DNA of 46,645 bases. It comes from Stenotrophomonas hibiscicola ATCC 19867. GTDB taxonomy: Bacteria; Pseudomonadota; Gammaproteobacteria; Xanthomonadales; Xanthomonadaceae. The first letter of the stretch is position 1; each line of letters starts with the position of its first letter. The notes beneath the pieces were generated by a model. It was not told the DNA's origin, searched no databases, and worked only from the letters and a program-made list of their open reading frames with translations. Below are positions 8,084 to 14,817 of this stretch, piece by piece. Position numbers and translations under genes: made by a program. The stretch covers positions 1 through 46,645 of the forward strand of contig NZ_KB907499.1 of assembly GCF_000382065.1 (NCBI RefSeq). Reading direction: 5' to 3'.

Positions 8084-10072
8084 TCAGGCCGCCTGCGGCA
8101 TCCGCAGCGAGCGCACCAACCCACCGATGTCGACGATCAGCGCGACCCGGCCGTCGCCGAGGATGGTGGCGCCGGATACTCCGCCGATGCGGCGGTAGTT
8201 GTTCTCGATGTTCTTCACCACGACCTGCTGCTGGCCGACCAGTTCGTCCACCTCCAGCGCGATCTTCTGGCCATCACCTTCGACCACCACCACCAGCGAT
8301 TCGCTGCCGGGTGCGCGGTTGCCGTAGCCGTAGTACTCGCTCAGCGAGAGGATCGGCAGGTACTCGCCACGCACGCGCAGCACGCGGCCCTCGCCGGCCA
8401 TGCTGCGGATGTCCTCGGCCTGCGGCTGCAGGGCCTCCAGCACGTACGCCAGGGGCAGGATCAGGGTTTCGCCGGCCACTGCTACGGTCATGCCATCGAG
8501 GATGGCCAGGGTCAGCGGCAGGCGGATCAGCGTGCGGGTGCCGGTACCGAGGCTGCTTTCGATCTGCACCTCGCCGCCCAGTGCCTGGATGTTGCGGCGG
8601 ACCACGTCCATGCCGACACCACGCCCGGACAGGTCGGTGACCGCATCGGCCGTGGAGAAGCCTGGCTGGAAGATCAGGTCCCAGACCTGCGAATCGGTCG
8701 GGTTGTCCGGCACGGCCAGGCCGCGTTCGTGAGCCTTGGCCAGGATCTTGGCGCGGTCCAGGCCACGGCCATCGTCGCTGACTTCGATGACGATATGGCC
8801 GCCTTGATGCGAGGCTGCCAGCGTGATCGTGCCGGTCTCGTCCTTGCCCGCACCGCGGCGGACGTCGGGCATTTCCAAGCCGTGGTCGATCGAGTTGCGT
8901 ACCAGATGCACCAGCGGATCGGCGATCTTCTCGATCAGGCCCTTGTCCAGTTCGGTGCCTTCGCCGACGGTGCGCAGGCGCACCTGCTTGCCGAGGCGGC
9001 TGGACAGGTCCCGGACCAGGCGCGGGAAGCGGCGGAACACCGCATCGACGGGCAGCATGCGCACGCCGATCACCGCTTCCTGCAGGTCGCGTGTGTTGCG
9101 TTCAAGCTGGTCCAGGCCGGCGAACAGGCTCTCGGCGTGGACCGGGTCCAGCGCGTGCGAGACCTGCTTGAGCATGGCCTGGGTGATGACCAGTTCGCCG
9201 ACCAGGTTGATCAGCGCATCGACCTTGTCGACGCTGACGCGGATCGAGGTTTCCGCCTCCTGGCTGGCACCACCGCTGGCGGCAGGCGCGGCAGGTGCCG
9301 ACGGCGCCGCTGCCACCGGAGCGGGGGCCGCTGCGGCCGGGGCCTGGGTGGCCAGGCTTGGCGGCGCGGCCGGACGGATGTCCAGTTCGCAGTCGTCCAA
9401 CACCCAGGCGAAGGTGTCTTCGATCTTGCTGCGCGGCACCTTGCCGACCAGGCCCAGATCCCACGCCAGGTGGGCCTCCAGCGGGTCGAGCTGGGCGAAG
9501 CCGGGCAGGCGTTCCATGCGCGCGGCGACCTGCAGCGAACCGAGGTGTTCCAGTTCGCGGATGATGCGCAGCGGATCGTTGCCACTCATGAACAGCGACG
9601 GCGCTGGAGTGAAACCAATCTGCCAGGCTTCGGGGGTATCGTCCACCTTGGCCGCTGCCACGACCGGAGCGCTCGATGCGGCCTGGCCGGAGAGAACGGC
9701 TTCCAGGCGCGCCTTCACTGCGGCGACAGCGGCGGGGTCGGCAGCCTGGCCGTGTTCGGCTTCGCGCAGCAGGGCGCGAAGCACGTCCACCGAAGACAGC
9801 ATGGCGTCGACGGCATGGCCTTCCAGCGCCCGCTTGCCGGCACGCAGCTCATCGAGCAGCGTTTCCAGCACGTGGGTCAGGCCGGCGATGGCATCGAAGC
9901 CGAAGGTGCCGGCGCCGCCCTTGATCGAATGGGCGGCGCGGAACACCGAATTGATGATCTCCGCGTCCTGCTGCCCCGATTCCAGGGCCAGCAGGCCAGC
10001 CTCCATCGCGTCGAGGCCTTCGCGGCTCTCCTCGAAGAAGGTGGCGTGGAAGCGTTGCAGGTCCATGCTCAT
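8084..10072 (-). CDS. cheA: Chemotaxis histidine kinase CheA (second copy, STAS/CheY operon)
   Basis: A 662-residue CheA that phosphorylates itself and its CheY partner. The Hpt domain carries the phosphorylated His at residue 48 (AAHSIKGG). After a linker comes the FTPAPSLFMSGNDPLRIIREL segment (about 165-250) typical of larger CheA proteins, then a Pro/Ala linker. Dimerisation and ATP-binding domains follow, with an N box (HLVRNSIDHGLE), DDGRGLD and GRGVGMDVV. The C-terminal CheW-like domain ends near RSLRMPQAA. All catalytic boxes look intact. An internal Met at codon 3 is an equally good start. It ends the STAS-cheY-cheA operon and is distinct from the cheZ-linked cheA at 14818-16650. The operon has no cheR, cheB or cheD next to it. 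Confidence 0.95.
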   Translation of the reverse strand: MSMDLQRFHATFFEESREGLDAMEAGLLALESGQQDAEIINSVFRAAHSIKGGAGTFGFDAIAGLTHVLETLLDELRAGKRALEGHAVDAMLSSVDVLRALLREAEHGQAADPAAVAAVKARLEAVLSGQAASSAPVVAAAKVDDTPEAWQIGFTPAPSLFMSGNDPLRIIRELEHLGSLQVAARMERLPGFAQLDPLEAHLAWDLGLVGKVPRSKIEDTFAWVLDDCELDIRPAAPPSLATQAPAAAAPAPVAAAPSAPAAPAASGGASQEAETSIRVSVDKVDALINLVGELVITQAMLKQVSHALDPVHAESLFAGLDQLERNTRDLQEAVIGVRMLPVDAVFRRFPRLVRDLSSRLGKQVRLRTVGEGTELDKGLIEKIADPLVHLVRNSIDHGLEMPDVRRGAGKDETGTITLAASHQGGHIVIEVSDDGRGLDRAKILAKAHERGLAVPDNPTDSQVWDLIFQPGFSTADAVTDLSGRGVGMDVVRRNIQALGGEVQIESSLGTGTRTLIRLPLTLAILDGMTVAVAGETLILPLAYVLEALQPQAEDIRSMAGEGRVLRVRGEYLPILSLSEYYGYGNRAPGSESLVVVVEGDGQKIALEVDELVGQQQVVVKNIENNYRRIGGVSGATILGDGRVALIVDIGGLVRSLRMPQAA

Positions 10073-10117
10073 GGCAGTGGCGGTCCGGAAGCGAAGAAGG
10101 GGAGCGGTGCGGGGCGA

Positions 10118-10483
10118 TCAGCCCAGCACTTTCTGCACGGTGGCGACCAGCTGTTCCGGATTGAACGGCTTGACCAGCCAGCCGGTGGCACCGGCGGCCT
10201 TGCCTTCGGACTTCTTGTCGGCAGCCGATTCGGTGGTCAGCATCAGCAGCGGGGTGAACTTGTAGTCCGGCAGCTGGCGCAGTTCGCGGATCAGCGCGAT
10301 GCCGTCCATGTTCGGCATGTTGACGTCGGTGACCACCGCATTGAAGCGCTGGCCCTTGGCGCGACCGAGCGCGACCGCGCCGTCTTCGGCTTCTTCGACG
10401 GCAAAACCGGCCGAGGTGAGGGCGAAGGAAACCATCTGGCGCATCGACGCCGAATCGTCCACCACCAAGATACGTGCGCTCAT
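10118..10483 (-). CDS. cheY: CheY-type single-domain response regulator
   Basis: A 121-residue receiver domain without an output domain. It has the acidic pair in LVVDDSASMRQ, the phospho-acceptor Asp in VVTDVNMPNMDG (about residue 54), the switch Thr in LMLTTES and the conserved Lys in WLVKPFNPEQL. Its start overlaps the stop of the STAS gene (ATGA), and cheA follows 45 bp later. This makes it the likely partner of the CheA at 8084-10072. Whether it reaches the motor or acts as a phosphate sink for the cheZ-linked CheY cannot be settled from sequence. Confidence 0.93.
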   Translation of the reverse strand: MSARILVVDDSASMRQMVSFALTSAGFAVEEAEDGAVALGRAKGQRFNAVVTDVNMPNMDGIALIRELRQLPDYKFTPLLMLTTESAADKKSEGKAAGATGWLVKPFNPEQLVATVQKVLG

Positions 10484-10788
10484 GCAGCGTTCTCCACAGA
10501 TTTCAGGTTGTCATGGGTTGCGTCCAGGCCCAGGGCCTGGGTGACGCCCAGCAGGCGCGCGGCGTCACGGAAGGTTGCGGTGCAACCGTGGAAGCCGGTG
10601 CCCAGGCCTGCCTCGCGGCGGGCCTGCACGAATGCACACAGCACCTGCACGGCGGCCGTGTGGATGCGGGCGACCTGGCTTGCATCCAGGGTCAGCTCGC
10701 CTGCCTGCGCCACCAGCGGGGCGAGGCGGTTCTTGAGCTCGGTGCTGCTCTCGATGCCGAGATCCCCACCCAGTTCGACAGTGCTCAT
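10480..10788 (-). CDS. STAS-domain protein upstream of cheY
   Basis: A 102-residue STAS domain of the anti-sigma-factor-antagonist fold: ELGGDLGIESSTELKNRL, then LTLDASQVARIHTAAVQVLCAFVQ, where the usual D-S-x-G site is replaced by I-H-T-A, so Thr is the only nearby phospho-acceptor. I start it at the ATG at 10788 because GGAG lies 7 nt upstream; a TTG at 10803 would add five residues but lacks such a site. The stop overlaps the cheY start. STAS-CheY-CheA gene sets are seen in other bacteria, where the STAS protein may scaffold or be phosphorylated; its role here is not known. Confidence 0.85.
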   Translation of the reverse strand: MSTVELGGDLGIESSTELKNRLAPLVAQAGELTLDASQVARIHTAAVQVLCAFVQARREAGLGTGFHGCTATFRDAARLLGVTQALGLDATHDNLKSVENAA

Positions 10789-10818
10789 CGTTGCTCCGGA
10801 CAAACGGTTCCGTGATCC

Positions 10819-10845
10819 ATAACGGCACCCCGGCAGGGTTCTTTA
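10819..10845 (-). promoter_or_regulatory. Sigma-28 promoter for STAS-cheY-cheA
   Basis: Minus strand TAAAGAAC, 11-nt spacer, GCCGTTAT, about 30 nt before the STAS ATG. Confidence 0.68.
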
Positions 10846-10869
10846 GGGGAATCGACGCGGTGCGCCGAT

Positions 10870-10957
10870 GCGGTGTTGTTCGGGGACGGGAGATGCCAAT
10901 GCTGCGCATCGGCACCTGCAGTCCCCGACAGGCACCGCGTCGGCGCAAAGCGCCGAC
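10870..10957 (-). terminator. Structured region after parP, possible terminator
   Basis: An 8-bp perfect hairpin (GTCGGCGC/GCGCCGAC, 10939-10957) starts one base past the parP stop. A nested structure follows, with outer arms at 10870-10875 and 10933-10938, CGGGGAC/GTCCCCG (10881-10887 and 10921-10927) and an inner GCCAATG/CATCGGC stem. No T run follows, so it may end transcription with Rho or stabilise the 3' end. Confidence 0.5.
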
Positions 10958-12172
10958 TCAACTCAACAGCCGTGTGGCGTCGAGCAGGATCATCGGACGC
11001 TGGCTGACCCGGGCGACGCCACGGAACAGGTCGTTGGAAATCTGGCAGATGCGCGCGGTATCAGGCGGCTCGATCTGCGAGTCGGTAAGGTTGGCGACAT
11101 CTTCCACCGCCGACACGCGCAGGCCGATGGTTTCGCCGTCTTCCTCCAGCACCACGATGCGGGTCTGCGAATCGTCTTCGGCAGCGGCCGCACCCAGGTG
11201 CAGGCCGAGATCCATCACCGGTACCACCTGGCCCCGAAGGTTCATGATGCCGAGCATCGCTGGTGCGGTGCCGCGCAATGGCAGCAGGGGAACTGGCAGC
11301 ACCACTTCCTGCACCTTCAGCAGTTCCAGCGCATAAGCCTGGGTGCCGCAACGCAGGCGCAGCCAGCGCGAGGTGCGCTCGCCGGCGCGGCGGTTCTGCG
11401 GATGCGGGCTGCTGGCGGGCTGGAGAGCCTGTGCCTGCAGTTCCTGCCAGGTGCCGGGACGGTTGGTGGCCGGGGCATCCACGGCAACGCGGGGCGGCGG
11501 CGCGACGGCAGCGGGCGCAGCCGGGGCAGGCGCGGGTGCAGGGCGCGGCGCCGGGGGCGCTACCACGGCCGGGGGCGGCGTGGGGACATCCGCGCCGCCG
11601 GCAGCGGCCTCGAACGCAGCCTGCAGGCCGGGGCTGTCAGTGTGGGCGAGGTGATGGCTGTCGGCCGCGTCGGTCTCGTAGATCACTTCGTCGGGCAGGT
11701 CGTCCCAGGTGGGCTCCGGGCCGGCCTTGGCCGGGGCCGTCTCGTGGATCACCTCGTCAGGCAGATCATCCCAGGTCGGTTCCCGCTCGGGAGCGGCGAC
11801 CGGCATTGCGGCGGCCTCGAAGGCGGCCTCCAGTGCTGCGTCGTCCTCTGCCGGTGCAACGGCAACAGTCTCCGTTTCGTAGATCACCTCGGCAGGCAGA
11901 TCGTCCCAGGTGGGTTCGCGCCCGGCCGTTGCGGCGGCCTCGAAGGCGGCTTCGAGCGCGGCGTTGTCCGCGGCAGGCGCCGCGGCGACGGTGTCGGTTT
12001 CGTAGATCACCTCGGCCGGCAGGTCATCCCAGGTCGGCTCATGTTCCGGTTGCGATATGCTGGCCGGGGCCGGGGCGACGCTGTCCGGCGTTGGAAGCAC
12101 GACGGCCGCCGGAGCGATCGCTTCGCCCAGCAGTTCGTCCAGATAGTCGTCCAGTACGCCGGTGCTGTTCAT
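10958..12172 (-). CDS. parP: CheW-like array-positioning protein ParP with four WDDLP repeats
   Basis: A 404-residue protein with a C-terminal CheW-like (AIF) domain (about 265-404: RWLRLRCGTQAYALELLKVQEV, MLGIMNLRGQVVPVMDL, RPMILLDATRLL). The N-terminus MNSTGVLDDYLDELLGEA looks like a short helical docking motif. The middle holds four copies of EPTWDDLPxEVIxET with Trp at residues 48, 89, 134 and 156, three of them followed by an L(E/Q)AAFEAAA segment, then a Pro/Ala linker. In Vibrio, ParP joins CheA to the polar ParC system; its position next to parC and downstream of motCD supports the same role. The first base of parC stop overlaps its ATG. The repeats are not something I know from characterised ParP proteins. 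Confidence 0.85.
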   Translation of the reverse strand: MNSTGVLDDYLDELLGEAIAPAAVVLPTPDSVAPAPASISQPEHEPTWDDLPAEVIYETDTVAAAPAADNAALEAAFEAAATAGREPTWDDLPAEVIYETETVAVAPAEDDAALEAAFEAAAMPVAAPEREPTWDDLPDEVIHETAPAKAGPEPTWDDLPDEVIYETDAADSHHLAHTDSPGLQAAFEAAAGGADVPTPPPAVVAPPAPRPAPAPAPAAPAAVAPPPRVAVDAPATNRPGTWQELQAQALQPASSPHPQNRRAGERTSRWLRLRCGTQAYALELLKVQEVVLPVPLLPLRGTAPAMLGIMNLRGQVVPVMDLGLHLGAAAAEDDSQTRIVVLEEDGETIGLRVSAVEDVANLTDSQIEPPDTARICQISNDLFRGVARVSQRPMILLDATRLLS

Positions 12173-12951
12173 GCGGCCTGCTCCAGGGCGCGGGCATCCT
12201 CACCGAGGATCCAGTTCAGTGCGCGGCGATAGGCGGCCAGGCCGCGGCCCGGGTACTCCTCACCAACGCTGGGCAGGGTCAGGCCTGCGGCATTGCTGAT
12301 GCGGGTGTCGATCGGAATGGCGTCTTCCCACACGCGGGTGCCATGACGATCCTGCATGGTGCGCAGCGACTCGTTGCCGGCGCGGGTGCGGCGGTCGAAC
12401 AGGGTCGGCAGGATCGAGATCGGCAGCGGGCGGCGGCGAGAGCGCTCGACCATCTCGCCGGTGCGGACCATGCCGTCCAGGCCATGCAGGGCCAGCGGCT
12501 CGGCCTGGGTGGGGATGATCAGGCGGTCGGCAGCGGCCAGCGCGTTGATCATCAACAGGCCAAGGGTGGGGGCACAGTCCAGCAGGATGTAGTCGTGCTG
12601 GCCCTGGTGGCGCGCCAGTGCGTTCTGCAGGGCCAGGCCGAGGCCGGGCTGGTTGGCGCTGCGGCGCTCCAGCGTGGCCAGCGCCGACTGCGCGCAGACA
12701 TAGTCCAGGCCTTGGATGCTGCTGGCATGGCACAGGCTGGAAAGATCGGCCGGCGGAGCGCCGAACAGTTCCAGCACGCCGGCCGGCGGCGGATCCACCG
12801 GTACGCCGAAGGCGCGGCTGAGCGAGGCGTGCGGATCGAGATCGATCAGCAGCACGCGATGGCCCAGCGCGGCCAGGCCGCGGCCGAGGGCGAGGGTGGT
12901 GGTGGTCTTGCCGACTCCGCCCTTCTGGTTGGCGATTGCCCAGATGCGCAT
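12169..12951 (-). CDS. parC: ParA-like ATPase ParC (chemotaxis array positioning)
   Basis: A 260-residue ParA/MinD-family ATPase. It has the deviant Walker A motif QKGGVGKTTTTLALGRGLA (residues 9-27, signature Lys at the first K), the Walker A' motif LLIDLDPHASLSRAFG and YILLDCAPTLG (Walker B). There is no N-terminal HTH, so it is the small type. Such proteins form polar gradients that place chemotaxis arrays and share them at division. It overlaps parP by 4 bp and starts 5 bp after motD. It is not a plasmid or chromosome ParA: no parB or parS-like repeat is seen. MinD-like FlhG in this window is a separate gene. Confidence 0.9.
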   Translation of the reverse strand: MRIWAIANQKGGVGKTTTTLALGRGLAALGHRVLLIDLDPHASLSRAFGVPVDPPPAGVLELFGAPPADLSSLCHASSIQGLDYVCAQSALATLERRSANQPGLGLALQNALARHQGQHDYILLDCAPTLGLLMINALAAADRLIIPTQAEPLALHGLDGMVRTGEMVERSRRRPLPISILPTLFDRRTRAGNESLRTMQDRHGTRVWEDAIPIDTRISNAAGLTLPSVGEEYPGRGLAAYRRALNWILGEDARALEQAA

Positions 12952-12955
12952 CGGT

Positions 12956-13972
12956 TTACTCCTTCATTGCCGGGGGAACGGCGGCGCCGACGCGGCTGCC
13001 AGCCGGCACCGGCGGCAACTTCACCGGTGCGATGGGGGAGGTGGGGGCGCTGGCCGGAGTTGCGGCGGCCTGTTCGGTGGTGCTGTCGTCGACGGCGCCG
13101 GTGGCCGCATTGAGGCGCTGGCCGAGCGGATCCACCGAATGCGAGGTGTCGGCCAGGATGATGACCATCACCCGGCGGTTGCGGTTGCGCCCCTGCGCGC
13201 TGTCGTTCTCTTCGCGCGGACGGAACTGGCCATAGCCGACCATCGCCAGCCGCGACGGCTGCACGCCCTGGTCGGCGAACAGGTGCACCACGCTGGCGGC
13301 GCGTCCGGCCGACAGTTCCCAGTTCGAAGGGAAGGTGGCGGTGGCGATCGGCACGTTGTCGGTATGGCCTTCCACGCGCACGCTGTTGGGCACGTCACGC
13401 AGCACCTCGGCCAGGCTGGCCAGCGTCTGCCGTGCATGCACGTCCAGCGCGGCCGAGCCGGTGGGGAACAGGATGTCGCTGTTGATCTCCACTTCAATCC
13501 ACAACTCGGTGCGGCGCACGCTGATCATGCCGCGGTCGATCAGCGGCGCCAATGCAGCGGTGAGGCGGTCGGCGATGCTGTTGAGCTGGCGCTCGGCACG
13601 GGCGATCTGTTCCTGGTTGTGCACGGAGACCGGCATGCGCATCTGCGAGGCCATCGACGGCAGCAGGGTCGGGTCGTGCGACGGCGCCGGCGCGGAGGGG
13701 CCGATCTTGGTGCCGGACTTGATCACCGAAGGGCTGTCCCAGCCGCCACCCTGCACCTGCTTGTTCCCCACCTGCACCGGGTTGATGGTGCGCGGTGCGC
13801 CACCGAAGGCATCGGTGAGCGCGTCGGCCATGATCCGGTACTTGCCCTCGTTGACCGAGGAGATCGCGTACATGACCACGAAGAAGGCGAGCAGCAGCGT
13901 CATCAGGTCGGCATAGGGGATCGCCCATGCTTCATGGTTGGCGTGCTCTTCGTGGTGCTTGCGGCGGGCCAT
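12956..13972 (-). CDS. motD: Flagellar stator protein MotD (MotB family)
   Basis: A 338-residue stator subunit. The short cytoplasmic N-terminus is rich in His/Glu, followed by the single membrane helix IPYADLMTLLLAFFVVMYAI (about 18-37), which contains the proton-carrying Asp at about 22. The plug/linker follows. An OmpA-like peptidoglycan-binding domain (about 150-285) includes VRVEGHTDNVPI and NWELSAGRAASVV. A long Ala/Pro/Thr tail follows RVMVIILAD. It is paired with motC, TGACATG joining the two genes, so they are translationally coupled. The MotC/MotD naming follows the pseudomonad/xanthomonad second stator set. No motA/motB pair is in the window, so whether this set alone drives swimming cannot be judged. 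Confidence 0.93.
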   Translation of the reverse strand: MARRKHHEEHANHEAWAIPYADLMTLLLAFFVVMYAISSVNEGKYRIMADALTDAFGGAPRTINPVQVGNKQVQGGGWDSPSVIKSGTKIGPSAPAPSHDPTLLPSMASQMRMPVSVHNQEQIARAERQLNSIADRLTAALAPLIDRGMISVRRTELWIEVEINSDILFPTGSAALDVHARQTLASLAEVLRDVPNSVRVEGHTDNVPIATATFPSNWELSAGRAASVVHLFADQGVQPSRLAMVGYGQFRPREENDSAQGRNRNRRVMVIILADTSHSVDPLGQRLNAATGAVDDSTTEQAAATPASAPTSPIAPVKLPPVPAGSRVGAAVPPAMKE

Positions 13973-13973
13973 G

Positions 13974-14714
13974 TCAGTGCAGGAAGCCGGAAAGGTTGGT
14001 TTCGATGTTGCGCGGGTTCTCGCCCTGGGCGATCGAAATCAGGCCTTCAATGACCATTTCGCGGTCGCGGGTGTTGTGCGAGATCACACTCTTGAGCTTG
14101 GCAGCCACCGGCAGGAACAGCAGATTGGCCGAGGCGATGCCGTAGATGGTGGCGGTGAACGCGGCGGCGATGCCGTGGCCGAGTTTGCTCGGGTCGGCCA
14201 GGTTCTTCATCACCGCGATCAGGCCGAGCACGGCACCGATGATGCCGAGTGTCGGTGCGTAGATGCCCATCGCTTCGAAGACCTTGGCGCCGGCCTGGTC
14301 CTGGTGTTCCTGGCTGCCCAGTTCGATTTCCAGCATGTGCCGCATCGATTCGGGCTCGACGCCGTCCACCAGCAGCTGCAGGCCCTTGCGCAGGAACGGG
14401 TCCTGCTGCGCTTCCACCTGCGATTCCAGGCCCAGCAGGCCCTGGCGGCGGGCGATGTTGCTCCACTCGACGATCTGCTGGATCAGTTCGCGGCGATCAC
14501 TGTGTGGCGGGCGCACGACCCAGCGCACGATCTTGAACGCATGCTTGAACACCGCCGGTGAGGTATGCAGCAGGATCGCGGCGACGGTGCCGACGATGAC
14601 GATCACGAACGCCGCAGGCGACCACAACGACGCCAGGCCGGCGCCCTTGAGGATGCTGCCACCGACCAGCGAGGCCAGGGCGAGAAAGAGTCCAATGAGG
14701 CTGAGTCTATCCAT
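13974..14714 (-). CDS. motC: Flagellar stator protein MotC (MotA family)
   Basis: A 246-residue proton-channel subunit with four membrane segments: MDRLSLIGLFLALASLVGG, then SPAAFVIVIVGTVAAILL, and the pair near residues 145-200 (APTLGIIGAVLGLIAVM and AFTATIYGIASANLLFLPVA). The cytoplasmic loop between helices 2 and 3 is long and charged, as needed for FliG contact. I start at the ATG at 14714 because MDRLSLIG is the family start; the GTG at 14753 would lie upstream of the sigma-28-like promoter. That promoter ends at 14722, so the mRNA would be almost leaderless. It is the first gene of motC-motD-parC-parP, although read-through from cheA is also possible. Confidence 0.93.
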   Translation of the reverse strand: MDRLSLIGLFLALASLVGGSILKGAGLASLWSPAAFVIVIVGTVAAILLHTSPAVFKHAFKIVRWVVRPPHSDRRELIQQIVEWSNIARRQGLLGLESQVEAQQDPFLRKGLQLLVDGVEPESMRHMLEIELGSQEHQDQAGAKVFEAMGIYAPTLGIIGAVLGLIAVMKNLADPSKLGHGIAAAFTATIYGIASANLLFLPVAAKLKSVISHNTRDREMVIEGLISIAQGENPRNIETNLSGFLH

Positions 14715-14721
14715 GGTTCCG

Positions 14722-14748
14722 GTATCGGCGTGTATGAATGGGACTTGA
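14722..14748 (-). promoter_or_regulatory. Sigma-28 promoter for motC
   Basis: Minus strand TCAAGTCC, 11-nt spacer, GCCGATAC. The -10 ends only 7 bp before the motC ATG. Confidence 0.72.
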
Positions 14749-14817
14749 GACACCGGTAGATCGCGTACAGACGGTAGTCACAGTTTTTCGGGTTGCCGGG
14801 CATGGCCCTGGCGGGGT

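Noticed and set aside
7952..10822. Long plus-strand reading frame of 956 codons opposite cheA and cheY
   Set aside because: Antisense shadow of recognised genes, with no domain or motif.
12169..12951. Plasmid or chromosome partition ParA
   Set aside because: There is no parB or centromere-like repeat nearby, and the motCD-parC-parP context fits the chemotaxis ParC.
14715..14753. GTG start for motC at 14753
   Set aside because: It would lie upstream of the promoter and add residues not seen in MotA-type proteins.
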